From contig QJNS01000320.1 of assembly GCA_004154925.1 (NCBI GenBank), forward strand, positions 4,070 to 68,069: a stretch of 64,000 nt of DNA. The letters are read 5' to 3'. A program made the translations under genes and the position numbers. Positions within the stretch are counted from its first letter, which is position 1. Each line of letters begins with the position of its first letter. This DNA comes from Monosporascus cannonballus. Its lineage: Eukaryota; Ascomycota; Sordariomycetes; Xylariales. The notes beneath the pieces are model-generated. The model saw only the letters and a list, made by a program, of their open reading frames with translations, did no database searches and was not told where the DNA came from. Positions 1 through 11,831 of the stretch are shown one piece after another.

Positions 1-3000
1 CATTGCGGGGGCCATGCCCCCCCCCCCCCCCTAGCTTCCGGCGTTAGTGGCGTTCAGCTACCAAGGCGCCAGGCGAGGTTTGGTAGCCCTATTTCGGGTT
101 CAGCTGCAAGAGCTGACTTAGGCCAAGCGTTACCTGGCAGGGCCGACCGCTTTATCAAACTAGAATTGCACTTGCCGTCCGTGCGGTTCGCTCATCTCGG
201 ACAATTTCCACCGCGGTCGACGTGGTCCTGTTTGGTTGTTGGCGTCTGCAGGAATGCCCCCACAGAACCGGAGCTCGATATTCATCCAAGTCGTCACCCA
301 GGAACCAGAAGCAGCATGCCAGGTCAACCGGTCAACGTAGTGCTGCCTTTACAAGCTCTATCTTCGTCTAAGAGGCCCTGAAACCCCTAGAGGTCCGTCA
401 CAACGCAAGAGAGGTTCACCAGCTACTACTGTCACATGGTAAATACGTGGAGCTCCGAGGGGTGAGGAGTTTCCATCCGACTTCCCTCTCTAGGGGACGT
501 GGCACGGTTTCATCGTGTCATTAGAGGATTCGTTTTCGCATTGCGCGACTCCCTACTAATTCTTACCGATACACACAGCTCACTAGCGGTGCGAAGAATG
601 TGACTCCCCGAGAATGAACGACGCTCGAGACATTTCGGTAGCTGCCAAGGACGAATAGGATTGATTCCGTCTACCGTACCGGCGGCAAATATGGCACAAC
701 CAGGTATAAGTGTGTGCCGATGAATGACAGATGTGCCACATCGAAGCGAACATATATGGATCCTGTCCTATATTATGCCTTGTTCAAATAGAGGCCCCGG
801 TTGTGAGCCGTTTTCAATACCTCTTCAAAAGTCCGATACGTACCCTTTTAGTTTGTTTCTTATATCCCTACCTAACGGCTCTTCTCGTGGCACGAAACGG
901 GCGCTGACTAGCCGATTCGGCCGCGTCCTATGTGATATTAGTCACATATGTTACGTAATGCCCTCAGCTGTCACCGAGAGGCCTCGAAGGGCCGCGCGAA
1001 TGTGCCGTCTGCCAGCGTCAGCCGGGGTCGAAAGCTACTGCTGAGCCTTGCCAGTTACGACGACGCGCCCTCCAGTGCAGCTTGGCTCGGCGTTCGACGA
1101 GTTGTGGACGGTCCTTTATCCTTAGACTATACCTTGATCTATTGGGTTCATGTGACGCGTCTTTATTCTCCAATTCCCGGTCGCGGGTTAGGGTGGGCTT
1201 TCACGTTAGGGGATGGGCGAAGGTAAGGCGGGCGTACGACCGAGAGGGGCGATGTAACATTCACGCTCTCGAATTGGGCAGAGGCCGGGAGCCATGTTGC
1301 AAGTGCGCTCAGAACCCCAACGGCGTCAGCGTAGGTACATGCACCTGGGCATGGCACTCTCTGGTTTCGTCCGTCCTGTGTCCATGCCAACGTGCCGTCC
1401 ATAGGGAGAGGGTAAAATCATCGCGTGTGTACGTAGGGTATCTTTCCGGGGGGTAGGGGGTATCATCATAAGTTGGCGTTGCTATATAGTGCCTGGGGCG
1501 GCTTTAACATGGTCACCTTCGCCTGACGAGGTAGTAGTAGTGTGTTCTGTCCGTGCCCCTATCCTAGTAGTATGTAGTGTGTTAAACCATGTCCTGCCGC
1601 CCACCCCTTGGCTATTGGGTCATGCTCTTTCAAGCCTGAGATGGCCTGTGACACTCTAGGAAAATCGGCATTTTATGTTTTAGTTACGCAGCAACGGAGG
1701 GACGCGCTCGTCTTTACTTAGGGACTATTTTCATGTCTCTGGTGGGAGACGGGCACAACGTGATTCGCTTGCAAGGGTTTGTGCAAACTGAAAGTTATGT
1801 GTTGCAGGAGCGCACATTTATATGTAACTAGATGTGCCATTGGACGATACTGGTAACTATGCAATTGCGATGCAACGGCGGCACGCCGTAGGTCCAAGTG
1901 AACTGCCGTGATTACTTCAGGCAAGTGCTAGCCTCATATAATGCGCCACCTCGATTCGCGAAAGCCCAGCGCCACTCCGTTTGCTCATGTCAAGTTGTTA
2001 GTCAAGGTCGGGACGCCGAACCTACTCGCGCGTATATATATATATTATATATATATGACTTATCATATTCCTTGGACAAAGACCCTGCGTCAATCGGCAA
2101 GCCTTCCCGTTGAACGACTAGTGCTTGTTTACAACCAATGAGATTCAGCATTAACATTAACGCCTGCTATATATGGGCCGTGCCATGCTCACGGCTATAC
2201 GCCTGCCTACTCACCCTGCTGACATGTGACTCGACGAGTCCCTGGGAGTAAACTCCCGAGTAGAGAGGTATTTTCGCTATGTCATACTCGAATTTTCTCT
2301 CGCCCGACTTGCGCGAACAAAATGTTCCCAGGACAACTGCATCAGTCAGATCGGCACCCTTGAGGAGGTGCCTCGAGCGAGAGGCGTTCGAGTTCGCCAA
2401 AAGGATCCCTGTGAAAGGGCCGAGTCACATGACGGATCGCTACCAACAAAAACGCATACTATAAACGGAGGATTATAGTCCTCCTATAACATCGAATCTG
2501 AATAGCGCCGAAAGGTGTGAAGCCCCACACTGTGGCTGGAAACTATGAGTTCTTAAATATAACTACCAGGTTAGTATACCTGCAAAGCACCCAATAACTA
2601 GTATTTAACCTAGAACATGTTCTTTAAACTACTGAGGCCGGCCGCACCAAGTAGGACCAAATGTTGTTTTCCACGGCGGGCGAGCTGGATATAGTTGGGT
2701 TCGTATTTTTAAAAAAAATCACATAGGATGACAGCAGATAAAGCTCATAGCAAATGTTATTTATACATGTAAATAAAAATATACCAGAGGTAGCACGGGC
2801 CGCATATTTGTTTTATGCGTATGCCATTAGCTATTAATCGTCCTGTGATCTGGTCACTGCTCCTAACCGAACTACGGCTTTAACACCATTCTCTCTATAG
2901 CCCCTTACTTGAACCGACAGCCAGCGCCTAGCTCTAAGGATATTCCTTGTCCGGGTTATCCGATGAATGCGGCCATCCCCGGTTCCCAACCGGCATATAG

Positions 3001-3930
3001 CTGCGGCGACAGCGAGACTATCGTCAGGGAACAGGCGCCTAACGGGAAGGACTATTGGGATATCCGAATCAGCTGAGCTAATGGGCTCCTCCGGGCTGCA
3101 GAAATGACTCGCCAACCCTCGCCATCTGGATTATGCGGTCCTGTGGGCCAGTTTACTAGGTGAATCCTACGGCCGAGACCGATTGGCTCCTACGTGTTGC
3201 TTTGGCCTAGAAAATCAAGGCCATAGCATGAGCCTAGACACGGCACTTAGAGAACCGGAGGCAAGTTTAGAGTCAATATATGCATACCTACTGGGCAGCT
3301 AGAGAGGGAACCTGACAACGAACACGGCATCTCTCCACTTTATGCGAGGAGGGGGCTATTAACGACGCGGGAGAAGGGGCGAAACAGCGAATAATGAGAG
3401 GTACCAAACAAACCTTGCTCGCTCGCCTTTCCTATATGGAAAAGGAGACAAGATAACTAGGTTGTTGGTCAGCTCTACATTCATCTCTCGTATTGCACTC
3501 GCAGATCTCGGGAAACACGAGACACGCACGCCTCTCAGTGTCCGCCTTCCCCCATGAGCCAAGGTGACACGGAGACATTTATCGGAGACGCCGCCGCGTT
3601 CCCCGGATCTGAGACTCGCGCCCCATCGGCAGTTAAATTTATGTGCGGTTCTTTTTCATCTCCCGAGCTACTGCCAGATCTGCTCCTGAGTTCCGTGTTG
3701 CCCGATCGTCCCTTAGCCTTTCTTGCCTAGGAAGGCGATACTGTCTTTTCCTCCTCTATTTCGCGCTGAATCGGGTTCACCTTCCTTCCTTTTTTTCTGA
3801 GAGTACCTCCTTCTATGTCCGGCCCCCGAATTCGAGGTATCTCGCGGGCGGGCAAGCTGACGAGGAAGAACCGGGGGAACCTGATCGATATCGGCATCAT
3901 CCTATTCGCTCCATCTCATCATATCCCACT
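1..3930. other. Gene-poor stretch, no recognisable gene
   Basis: I see no open frame with recognisable protein similarity on either strand. A poly-C run lies at 17-31 and an alternating TA tract at about 2034-2055. Composition is mixed and the frames are short and broken, which fits intergenic DNA upstream of the three minus-strand genes that follow. Confidence 0.5.
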
Positions 3931-5494
3931 TCATCTCCTCATACTCCCAATGAGCTCGCGTTGCGCCTCCCTGTCACGCCCGGCCTCGCTGAGGTTGCCG
4001 AGAGAGCGCAGGTCGCCGACGACGTCCTTGGCCTTGCCGAAGTAGACCTCCTGCAGCAGGTTGCGCATCTTGAGCTCCATGTCCTCGACGAGCCGGCCGA
4101 TGTTGGCGATCTGCTGCTCCTCGGTCTCCGCGGGGAGCTCCATCTCGATCTGCCGCGTCATATTGCCGGACAGGTCCATCTCGCCTAGTGCGGAGTCGGA
4201 TCCGCCCGTGTTGGCCAGCGACAGGATCACCGTCGAGGTTAGGTTGTACTGCGTGAACCGCGCCCGGTCGATGGCTTCGAACACGTGGATCGAGTCCCAG
4301 GTCCCCTCGCTGGCCGTACCAGGCGTGGCTACTGGTTTTGTCGTCAGTACATAATATATCTGTAAACAGGCGAATGGACAGAGCAGTCTCCCCAGGAGTA
4401 GAGGTTAGGTGACCGGACGCAGCAGTGTCCCGTAAGTCAAAGCCTCTGAATCGCTATCGTCCCACATAAAAGCGAGTACTGTGGTCTCAGATGCGAGACC
4501 AAAGACCAGAGATCTGTACACAAGGACACTACTTCCTTGATCGTAGATGCTGTGTCTCGGAAATAGCGTAATCTGACCGAAGTGTCTGTCGAGGCAGGAC
4601 AGAAATAGCATGGACAGCTGACCGGCGTGGCAGCACCATCCGCACGCTCATCCCCACTGCAAAATCGGGGGGGATATGTGAATCATGAAGCAGGGTTCAG
4701 ATACCCCAGCCAACGCCCACTTCCGCTCGGCAAGGCCCGAAGAGGTGTCCCCTCCAAAGAACGGCGATCAAAGCAAAAAAATCATAAGCAAGAAAGGGCG
4801 TAGAAACCCAAACTCACCCTTCTTCAACAACACCACGCCAGCAAAGCCGTCGTCCAGATTCCAGAAATACACGCTGCTCACGCCGCCTTCGTAGTACAGC
4901 TCGCGGTAGACGTCGAAGGCCTCGTTGGCGCGGACCTCCATGCGGCGGACCCTGTCGCTGGGGGCGCCCGCGGCGGCGGCGTCGTCGCCCCCGTTGGCGT
5001 CGCCGGCGCCGTCCCCGCCACTACCGCCACCGCCGCCGCTGCCGAGCGGCGGGTCGAACTCGTTGCTCCAGGGCGAGCGGTAGCTGTCGCCGTCGCGGTT
5101 GTAGTCGCAGAGCAGGTAGTCGCGGCCGGTCTGGCGGCAGCGGCGCACGGCGAGCGGCTGGTCCACCGACGACAGCAGGTCCTCTGTCAGGTCCGGCGCC
5201 AGGCTGATGAGGCTGTTGAGGTGCGCTGTCGTGTGCTTCGGGTTCAGGCGGCGGAGGAGGTCGCTGTGTGCATGTGGTTAGCTGGGAGAGCTCGACGCTA
5301 TTATGCCTCTGCCGGGGAGGAGCAGGTAGCGTGCCGTGGACAGACAGGTAGGGAGGCGAGGAGGACATGTCTGTTTGGGTGTTGAGGATCGTGTAGAGCA
5401 TGTGATATAGGTTTAAGCGGGAGGGGGATGGACGGGCAAGTGAGTGACCGGGTGATGCTTACAGAGCCGAGTCAAAGGGGTCGGCGGACGCCAT
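3931..5494 (-). CDS. cap2: F-actin-capping protein subunit beta (CapZ beta / Cap2)
   Basis: Beta subunit of the CapZ heterodimer, which caps actin filament barbed ends at cortical patches and works with the alpha subunit. The model has three exons on the minus strand: 5494-5463, 5263-4818 and 4328-3931, giving 291 residues, the usual family size. The start ATG is at 5494, and exon 1 encodes the typical N-terminus ending in FDSAL. Exon 2 continues with [22 protein letters not shown] and the family signature [21 protein letters not shown]. Exon 3 holds [18 protein letters not shown] and [18 protein letters not shown] Gly/Asp/Ala-rich insert of about 25 residues sits after FDPPL. Intron 2 (4817-4329) is 489 bases, long for a fungus, while the flanking codons join cleanly as Lys-Lys-Ala. 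It reads the same way as the next two genes. Family assignment is secure; exact splice points are predictions. Confidence 0.93.
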
Positions 5495-6721
5495 AGCGAT
5501 GTGCGTATTTGTCTGCGTGCCCTCTGTGGAATCCGGTTCCTCTAGCAGTCGTAGTCGTGAGAGTCGTTAGCCGGAAGTCGTGTATGAAGAAGTGTGGGAT
5601 AGCTGGGCATGAAGGTTGAACTTGGAGGGGGGGGGAAGTTAGTCTTAGCTTGGGTGACTTGTGGTGGGGTTGGTGGGCTTTCAGGTATCGGAGGGCATAT
5701 GCAATAAAGAGCTCTTACCATACCTACCTACATAACCTTGCGCAGCTCGTCCCGAAGCCGTATTTAACATCCCTCTTTACTTCTTCTTATTTATTTCCCC
5801 AAAATCCCGGATCGGATCAGACACGAATACAAGGGAATCCAGACAAAGTATATTGACCACATAGACCACTACATATATACAAGCAACCAGAGTGATAACC
5901 GCCCCCACCCTCAGGTTAAGCACCCAACCAGAGAAAGTACGGAGTCATAGAGCTGTTCTCTTGTTCCAGAATTCTCCCTTTTGCCCACCCCCATCCTCTC
6001 ACCCGTCCACCCCCAATTGGGCTCTTAGAAGCCGTCCAGTGAGGCGGCTTCCTCTCTCCCCTGCCGTCCTCCCACGACTTACTGCTCACTTTCCAACCAA
6101 GTTGCTCTCTTGGTTAGTGGAACATACGTCAGCAATCATCTTAGACGGAAGACTGAGAAGGATTAGCCCCTTTCCTCTCATCGTCATTTCTTCTTCCCAC
6201 CGGATTAAGAAGCGAAGAAAGAAGTCATCATCATGATGAATGGAAACTGGCAATCGCCCTCTTCCGGCTCGGAACAGGTGAATGCAGAAAATTTTTCTCC
6301 TAAACGCCTACTACGAGAGAATCCGCGGACCCACATAGAGAATCCAAAAGGCAATGACCCGGATAGAATATATACGCCGTTGAAGAAGAGCACAGACGGT
6401 AATGATAAGATAATGGTGTGGCCGGAGTAGGCACTGATGTTATGGCAATATCTCTGCAATAAGGGGTGAGAGATGCGCCGCAATTGGCAGGCCTTGAAAC
6501 GCGAAAATGTTGCAGCTGGTTTTGCATGTGAGGGCCTTGGGACCCTAGGAACTTCTTGCAGACCCTCCGGTGGGTTCGGCACATGTAGTACATTCGGCTT
6601 AAGAAGGGCCAGCCATGGAAGTATGCCGACTCCGCCGCAGCTTTCTCCCGTGTCGCTTGCTCTTCGCTTGCTCTTGCTTGGGCTGTTCTTTCCTGCCTTC
6701 TTGCCGTGTCCTCCGTCGTCG
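5495..6721. other. Intergenic spacer upstream of cap2
   Basis: This holds the cap2 promoter and 5' region and the 3' region of the BAH-PHD gene. I recognise no gene. Open frames here and antisense to the BAH-PHD coding region have no family resemblance. Confidence 0.5.
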
Positions 6722-8194
6722 CTAGTGAATCTGGTGTCCGCACACGAGGCAGTTGATCCTCTCCATCCATCTTTTCTCACCCCCCGGGACGTTCTCGCGG
6801 CGATCCTTGATCTCAAGTGTGGGAGGGTTGATGTCGTTCATGACGAAAGCCTCGAAGAGTCCTTCGTACGGCTTGGCCGTGCCCGGGTCGCTGGGTTCCG
6901 ACTTGCGAGGGCGTCCCCTCTTCTTCGCCTCCGTGCCCGACGCGACGGCGACCGTCATAGATTCCTCGGTCTTGACGGTGGAGCCGTTCTTCTCGACGTC
7001 GCCAAGCCTGATCGTGGCCCGCTGGTCCTCGGGCTTGACGTCGATCGACTGTTGGGCAGTCTGCGCGGCGCCAGACTCGCTCGGACTAAGAGGCCGCTTG
7101 GGTTCTTCGCCGTTCTCCTGCTCTTCCTTGACGGGTGTCGGATTGTGGGGTTTGTCGGTGCCGAGTCGCCTGTAGGTGTTCAGCAAGGCTTCGTGGACGA
7201 GGCAGTCATCATGCAGCCACTTCTTGCATTCGCCGTTTGTGCAGCCGATTAGTCTCTTGTCCGGGTTCTCGGGGCGGTTGCATCTGCAGCGCGGCTCGGC
7301 AGACTAGGCGCCCGTTAGCTGCAAAGAAACAATGATATTGACCGAGGCGTCGCATTCCCCCTTCCCCGACTCACCGAGAGTTCCATGCTACGGACGTCGA
7401 ACGCTTGTCGCCAGTAGAGGGCGGGCTGAACCTCGTCCTCGTTCGTCTCGTCCCACTGGTTAACCGTGGCGGCTGCCGTGACACTGACCACGTTGATAAC
7501 ATCCACTAAGATCGATTAGTCTTACCACCATCGAGAATCGGAAATAGGCCGACGAGGTACGCAAGCTTACTGTGATTCGAAGCGATCAGCTCGTTTTGGC
7601 CGTGGTATGACTGCCGTCCCTGGATCGTCCTCCTTCCCTCCTGCGTCCCGGCCGGTAGCTCGTCGGGCCAGTACATCCAGTACACCCTAGCGTAGACGTG
7701 GTGCTCATCGCTCGCCCGGATCTCGAGGATCCGGGCTACCCAATCGTCGTCCGACTTCTTTCTGGGTTGGAGGGCCTCGTTGGGATTCTTTTGCCGCTCT
7801 ATGGTCGAGCTGTTGGCGACGAAGATGAAGCCTTCGCTGTAATATTTCACGCCGTTGACTAGGGCGACGCGGTTAGAATGCACGGTTAAGCTGCGAAGGA
7901 GTGGCTGCACATACGGACGAAGCTGTTGTACCGCGTCATGTCCACCCATTTCTGGAAAGGTTGAACCTGGTAGTGGCGATCTAAGGTGTTGTTAGGGTCT
8001 TTAAATTTACCCATAGGCGAAAAGGGAGAGGGCTGTAACAGGACTTTTGGCGGGGGCGTCTGTCCCTCGGACTCTTGCCTTCTCCGCTTCGCCTTCTTCT
8101 GCTTCTCGTTCGGATCGGGATGGACGACAGTGAAGGGGCATTCCGCTTGGGTCTCCTCGACGTCGGGCCGAGGTCGCTTGCGCGCGGTCGCCAT
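6722..8194 (-). CDS. BAH-PHD domain protein with AT-hook (EPR-1-like chromatin reader candidate)
   Basis: Predicted nuclear chromatin reader of 426 residues. Exons on the minus strand are 8194-7915, 7858-7571, 7505-7375 and 7303-6722; introns have CTAAC or CTAAT branch sites. A basic, NLS-like N-terminus (RKRPRP, KKAKRRR) precedes a BAH domain at about 95-232 with the aromatic YWMYWPDEL stretch. Then comes a C4HC3 PHD finger with C239, C241, C254, C259, H264 and C267. The last Cys pair, C418 and C421, sits at the extreme C-terminus, so about 150 residues interrupt the finger. That insert holds an AT-hook (KKRGRPRK, 360-367). Fungal BAH-PHD proteins such as Neurospora EPR-1 bind H3K27me3 and mediate Polycomb-type silencing. 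The shared architecture makes this a candidate orthologue, but orthology is inference. Snt2 is much larger and therefore less likely. Confidence 0.8.
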
Positions 8195-9650
8195 CCTTGC
8201 GATAGGGCCGCGATGTGTCTCTCCGGGTGATGAAGGATAAACCGGATGATGAAGGTTAAGGCCAATGGCGATCGACGCGATAGTTTGATGATATCGGGCG
8301 AAGAGAGAGATCTGATTGCCCAAACGGGGGAAAAGGGAAACTGTTTCCTGCTTAGAGCTGGGGCTGTCGCAATCGATATTCTTTGGGCGTCAGCCAGCAA
8401 ACCCAGCCTAGGTGGGTTACTTATGTTAAAAGCAGGTCTATAGAGCTCGGGGGAAGCATGCAGTCGGGACCAATGATATTGATGCGGTCGTCGTTTATGT
8501 TGCGACACGGTTCTTGGATTAGCACGACGATGAGAAAGAAGGTCAGGGTAAGCTTTGGAAAAAGGTGGCGGGGGCGGCGGATGGGGGCACAGAGACTGGC
8601 TTCTTGGCGCGTTCTTGCCCCAATTCCCAGCACCTATTTGGGTTACCGGCTAGGTACATACCACGCGACAGAGAACGTAGTACCTGAATTCAGGTATGTA
8701 AGTAAGCCCTAGCCGCGTACTAATAAGTGCCTAATACATTAGCCAACGCACGTCTAAGTAAAGGGCTGTTAAATCACGGATAAGATGGATACTCCTGCTG
8801 AAGATGAAGAGCTCATAAGATGCCACCAGAATAAGCGGCCAGATGAAAGACGAACTGCTACACGATACCCCGGGCGTGATCAGACTTGCGTATTGCTGGC
8901 GATTACACTGGCTGACGGGGAGTCGCGTCAAGCCGGGCCCGCTAAAAGGAGGTAGAGGCCATACCGAGAACGGACGATAATTGGCTGTAATTCGGAAAAT
9001 AGTCGAGAAGTCCGTTGTGCACTTAACCCCTGGAAGTGCATAATCTCCACCCCCAAGCTATTTTAGGGGATCCCATGCCATATTTGGCAAGGTAGGGGCC
9101 CAGCAGGAAGGGAGCTGCGTGCCGTATGCGCGATACGACCAACAGCGGTGATGTTGGTGCTGCCGATTGTGGCCCTCGCTTTTCGAAGCCGTGATCCTTC
9201 CTTGACTCGTTCGGCTCACGATGCGGCACGTCAACCCCCTGTGTCGCTGGCTGTGGAATTCTTGCACGATGCTGGGGTGTGCTCAGGCAGGAACGCGAAC
9301 GCCTGTAGAGAGAGCTTTCGTCACCTGCTAAATATAACTGACCAACACTTGTTGGTGACGTTGCATGCCATTGGGTTTAAGCACCTTGAACTATATCCCC
9401 CGCTGTCACTGCAACCCATCGAGCGAGGTTTATCTTCCGCAGAATCAATAAGCCATGCTCAACCGGCCATGACTGTTGGTTATTTCTGCTCGATAGCATT
9501 CAATGCACTGGCATATGTATTGTTTGTACCGTAGTTCCCGGCCATAGACGCTTCGAGGAGGGAAGCTTCTCATGGGCGGAACCAACGCCATCGCTGAACC
9601 GCAAAACGCATTAAGCCGGACATGTGACCCTTATATTCCAATCCTCATCG
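8195..9650. other. Intergenic spacer, no recognisable gene
   Basis: Upstream region of the BAH-PHD gene and downstream region of the Atg22-like gene. I see only short frames without family resemblance. Confidence 0.5.
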
Positions 9651-11831
9651 CTACCTCCTTTCATGCCGCTCCATATTATCCTCGTCGTCTCCGTCGTATG
9701 CCGCAAGCATACCCTGGCTTTCGGCTGCGTCCTGAGGCTCCTCGATCCCAACATTCTCGCGGCCCTTGAAGCCTTCGATAACTTCAGCAAGCCTCTCACC
9801 CTCGAACTTGCCTCGCTCGACACTAATGAAATAGATAATAGGCGCCGGTAGGCCGACCAGGGCCGCTAAGAACCAAAAGGCCGGTCGGATTTCGCCGGAG
9901 GCGTCTATGATGGCACCAACAATGGTGGGCCCGAAAACGCTGGACCCCTTGTCCGTGATGGCATATAGCGCGTAGAACGCGGCCTCGGAACCGGGAGGGA
10001 CGAGCTCGCCGTACAGCGATCGGCAGTACGAGCCTAAACCACCGAGGACAAACCCGTACACCGCAGCCAAGGGGTACATCTCCCACGGTTGCTGCAGACC
10101 GATAACCTCCCACCGCTGCACGAAGGGCAGGTACCCGAGAAGACCATACATGGGAATGATCTCGAAAACGGCAATGATGCCCAAAATGGTCTGATGGGGC
10201 TTCAGCTTGAAATGCCTCGAAATGAAGGACCAGCTGAAAGCACCCATGACGCCAGTCGACGTGGATATGACGTTGATCATCCCCAGAGCCCACGGCTTCA
10301 TACCCAACTGGGTCTTGGCGAAGAGGATAGCGGTCGAGGAGGTCGTCGCGACAGCATCTGATATTAGGAACCAGCTAGCGAGAAAGAGGCAAATGTCAAC
10401 CAAGCGACCTGCTAGTTTAATGGTCCGGAATAGGTTCTTCCAGGAGTAGGTGATGTAGGATATCCACGCTCGTGCTCCTTGCCCGCCCTCGTGTGAAAGA
10501 GGCGGTCCAGGTCTCGGCCTCAGCCATAGGGCTGCGGGTATCGTGAATACCGTCCACCATGCCCCGATGAAGAAGAGCACGACGCGCTGTGACCACGTCG
10601 AACTACCCATCGCCACCAGCATCATGATAGATACGCATTGGACGAAGAGCGCAGCCCCGTATCCGACTCCTATGCCCTTGGCCGAGATTCGGGTCGACAG
10701 CTGAAGTTCAATGGAGGTCAGCTCTTCGTGGGTAGGCAGACGCCGCAAGCCCAGCGATTCCGCATCTTCGTCAGCGGGCGGCAACAGGGTCGTGTCCGGG
10801 CCGCTCCGTTGGGGCTTTGGCCGTGTCGACGGCTCTTCCAGCGGCTCGGAACCCCCGCCGTTTCCTTGGATCTCGCTCGCCGCCACAGCGCCCGCCGTCG
10901 ACGCCTTGACTTCCGGATGATGGCGTACGAGCAGGGGGAGGAAAGAGTTCAGCAACACGAACGAGGCGCCGAATGCGGTGTTGGACACGATCGTCAACAG
11001 CCCGCCAAGGATATATATGTCTTTGAAGACAATTATGAAGGCCATCACGCAGAAGCTTCCCGTCCATGCGAAGGTCAAGAGTAGGCGCTTTCGGTAGTTG
11101 CCGTGGTCGGCTGCACAGCTTATACTAACCACCAGCAGGGCCTGGAGCAGAACACTGATACTGAAGGTATACATGGCAAAGCTGGCCGTGTTGATCTCAA
11201 TGCCTAGCACCGTGACGACGCATTGTCCCTCGTCATGCGAGCCTTTCTTTTTCCTGGTACTGTCGCCGCAGGGTGTCGTATGGTCGGATAGGAGGACGCC
11301 ATTCTCCCTCGCCAAGCTCTCTAGCAAGATCGGAATGAAGGAGGCTGTCCGCAATGTGTGAGTCAGGCACGCAGATGGATATTCTGATAGACGATATCAT
11401 GTCGGGATCGGACGAGGGGAAGCCGAGCATGGTGTCTGACATTTCCGACGGAGGATCACTTACAGATAGCTATTGGTTCATTAGCATGCACCGTTCAACT
11501 AGCATCCACCAATGGATGGAGAGGCTCGACGAGAAAACGTACCACATATGACATATGTTTCCGCAGCGAAGGCGTACATATACCACCCGGCCAGCTCTTT
11601 ACTGCTTGTCGGTCTGATATCTTCACCCGGGTAGCGCCTCACGGGACCGCTGCTGTCGATGCTGCCCCTCGGACTCATTATGCGTGATTCGGACGACGTG
11701 GATCGTTCATCGTCAGCCTCAAAGGATGATGAGTGCGAGATGATGGAATGTTTGGAGGCGGTGGATTGAACGGAGAGTAAGCGCTGGTTGTGTGGCGGGC
11801 GCCTGTGCTGGTCCTCATTCCGGGGGACCAT
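9651..11831 (-). CDS. atg22: Atg22-like autophagy protein (vacuolar amino-acid efflux, MFS fold)
   Basis: Atg22 is a vacuolar-membrane transporter that exports amino acids released by autophagic breakdown. The model gives 662 residues from exons 11831-11543, 11469-11464 and 11344-9651. The middle exon is only 6 bases. It is flanked by AG and GTAAGT, has a CTAAT branch site just before it, and restores both frame and alignment length across CAISSFIP. Other family landmarks are [39 protein letters not shown], the [13 protein letters not shown] helix, [10 protein letters not shown] and [16 protein letters not shown]. About ten or more hydrophobic segments are visible, along with a Ser-rich N-terminus and an acidic C-terminal tail. 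Fungi often carry several atg22 paralogues, so this may be one of a set. Family call is firm; which paralogue is unknown. Confidence 0.88.

Noticed and set aside
2034..2055. TA tract as a possible origin or promoter
   Set aside because: A simple dinucleotide tract with no neighbouring gene or other origin-like feature.
6473..7252. 259-codon plus-strand frame over the BAH-PHD gene
   Set aside because: Shadow of exon 4 on the other strand; the minus strand has the zinc ligands and AT-hook.
10771..11067. Second-frame open reading frame within the Atg22-like gene
   Set aside because: Overlaps the real coding frame completely and lacks membrane helices or family motifs.
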